From: Clostridium sp.
GTDB lineage: Bacteria; Bacillota; Clostridia; Clostridiales; Clostridiaceae
DNA: 51,807 nt
Assembly: GCF_021372645.1 (NCBI RefSeq)
Contig: NZ_JAJFUC010000052.1
Coordinates: 1-51,807 of the forward strand
Reading direction: 5' to 3'
Shown: piece by piece, positions 51,400 through 51,807 of the stretch
How positions within the stretch are numbered: position 1 is the first letter of the stretch
How the letters are laid out: every line of letters starts with the position of its first letter
Notes under the pieces: generated by a model
Databases searched by the model: none
What the model was told of the DNA's origin: nothing
What the model saw: only the letters and a program-made list of their open reading frames with translations
Program-made: the position numbers and the translations under genes

Positions 51400-51807
51400 A
51401 TGAATTTATTACTTCTAGTTCTTGCATTAATTCCAATACTATTTTTAATTATTACTTTAGGGGTTCTAAAAATACCAGGATATAAGGCGTGCCCTATAGC
51501 TTTAGTATTGACGTTTATACTAGCCTTAGTTGGATTTAACATGCCGATAGTTTCTGCATTAACAGCTGCGCTTCAAGGTGTAGCAACTGCAATTTGGCCT
51601 ATAATTGTTGTTATTATAGCTGCAGTATTTACTTATAACCTATCTGTTCATACAAAAAGTATGGACAAGATCAAAACCATGCTATCAGGTGTGACTACAG
51701 ATAAGAGAATTTTAGTACTTATTTTAGCATGGGGATTTGGAGGATTTCTTGAGGGAATAGCTGGTTTCGGTACCGCAGTAGCCATTCCTGCAAGTATAAT
51801 GGCTGGT
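51400..51807 (+). CDS. lctP: L-lactate permease, N-terminal part (runs off the window)
   Basis: 136 residues are visible, from ATG 51400 nine bases after GGAGGGG. The membrane segments MNLLLLVLALIPILFLIITL, ALVLTFILALVGF, AIWPIIVVIIAAVFTYNL and GFGGFLEGIAGFGTAVAIP are the lactate permease (LctP/LldP) pattern, including the conserved EGIAGFG. It imports lactate with protons or sodium. Genes downstream, perhaps EtfAB-lactate dehydrogenase, are outside. Confidence 0.93.
   Translation, partial: MNLLLLVLALIPILFLIITLGVLKIPGYKACPIALVLTFILALVGFNMPIVSALTAALQGVATAIWPIIVVIIAAVFTYNLSVHTKSMDKIKTMLSGVTTDKRILVLILAWGFGGFLEGIAGFGTAVAIPASIMAG

Overview
The window looks like chromosome of a diazotrophic, spore-forming Clostridium of cluster I. 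The composition is strongly AT-rich, almost every start has a strong GGAGG-type ribosome site, and sporulation genes (spoIIM, a cotJC remnant) are present. The nitrogenase locus has clostridial hallmarks: nifI1/nifI2 between nifH and nifD, a fused nifN-nifB, a thioredoxin-fold [2Fe-2S] ferredoxin and a homocitrate synthase split into nifV-omega and nifV-alpha. Gene content recalls C. beijerinckii and C. pasteurianum; I cannot fix the species without a search. I saw no tRNA, rRNA or CRISPR array.

Layout. 1-1.9 kb: end of an IS1182-type element, a small exported protein, a YmaF-family protein and a fragmentary ORF. 2-6 kb: a glutamate decarboxylase gene split by a group II intron lying antisense to it. 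6.2-8.1 kb: a DEAD-box helicase and an Rrf2 regulator. 8.3-16.7 kb: a tryptophan operon trpEG-aroF-trpDCFBA behind a partially doubled T-box. 17-20.6 kb: small hypothetical genes, a flavin reductase, spoIIM and a XerD-like protein that has lost most catalytic residues. 20.8-28.6 kb: molybdate uptake (modABC), Mo storage (mop) and Moco genes (xdhC, mogA, moaA, moaC, MOSC), mixed with decayed genes (a shrunken mocA, two P-loop GTPase stubs, binding-protein remnants). 29.5-31.1 kb: an AnfO-family gene and a repeat-rich hypothetical. 31.2-46.3 kb: nifH-nifI1-nifI2-nifD-nifK, nifE-nifN/B, ferredoxin, a GNAT enzyme, an unknown coiled-coil protein on the other strand, and nifV-omega/nifV-alpha. 46.4-50.4 kb: an MntA-HepT toxin-antitoxin pair and a DinG-type exonuclease-helicase. 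50.6 kb to the end: a cotJC remnant and the start of an L-lactate permease.

How it fits together. ModABC and Mop supply molybdenum both to Moco and to the nitrogenase FeMo cofactor. NifB, NifE/N and NifV build the cofactor, NifH/D/K form the enzyme, NifI1/I2 give nitrogen-dependent switch-off, and the ferredoxin probably donates electrons or assists the MoFe protein.

Most notable signal. Both nif promoters are followed by a leader RNA of repeated modules. In each module a short hairpin with a six-base loop (A at loop position 1, G at position 4) overlaps the 5' arm of an intrinsic terminator. This is the signature of ANTAR-domain antitermination targets. The nifH leader carries the two-module unit twice in tandem; the nifV leader carries it once, with compensatory stem changes. 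Single hexaloop-terminator modules also lie upstream of anfO and near mop. No ANTAR protein is encoded in the window, so the regulator must lie elsewhere.
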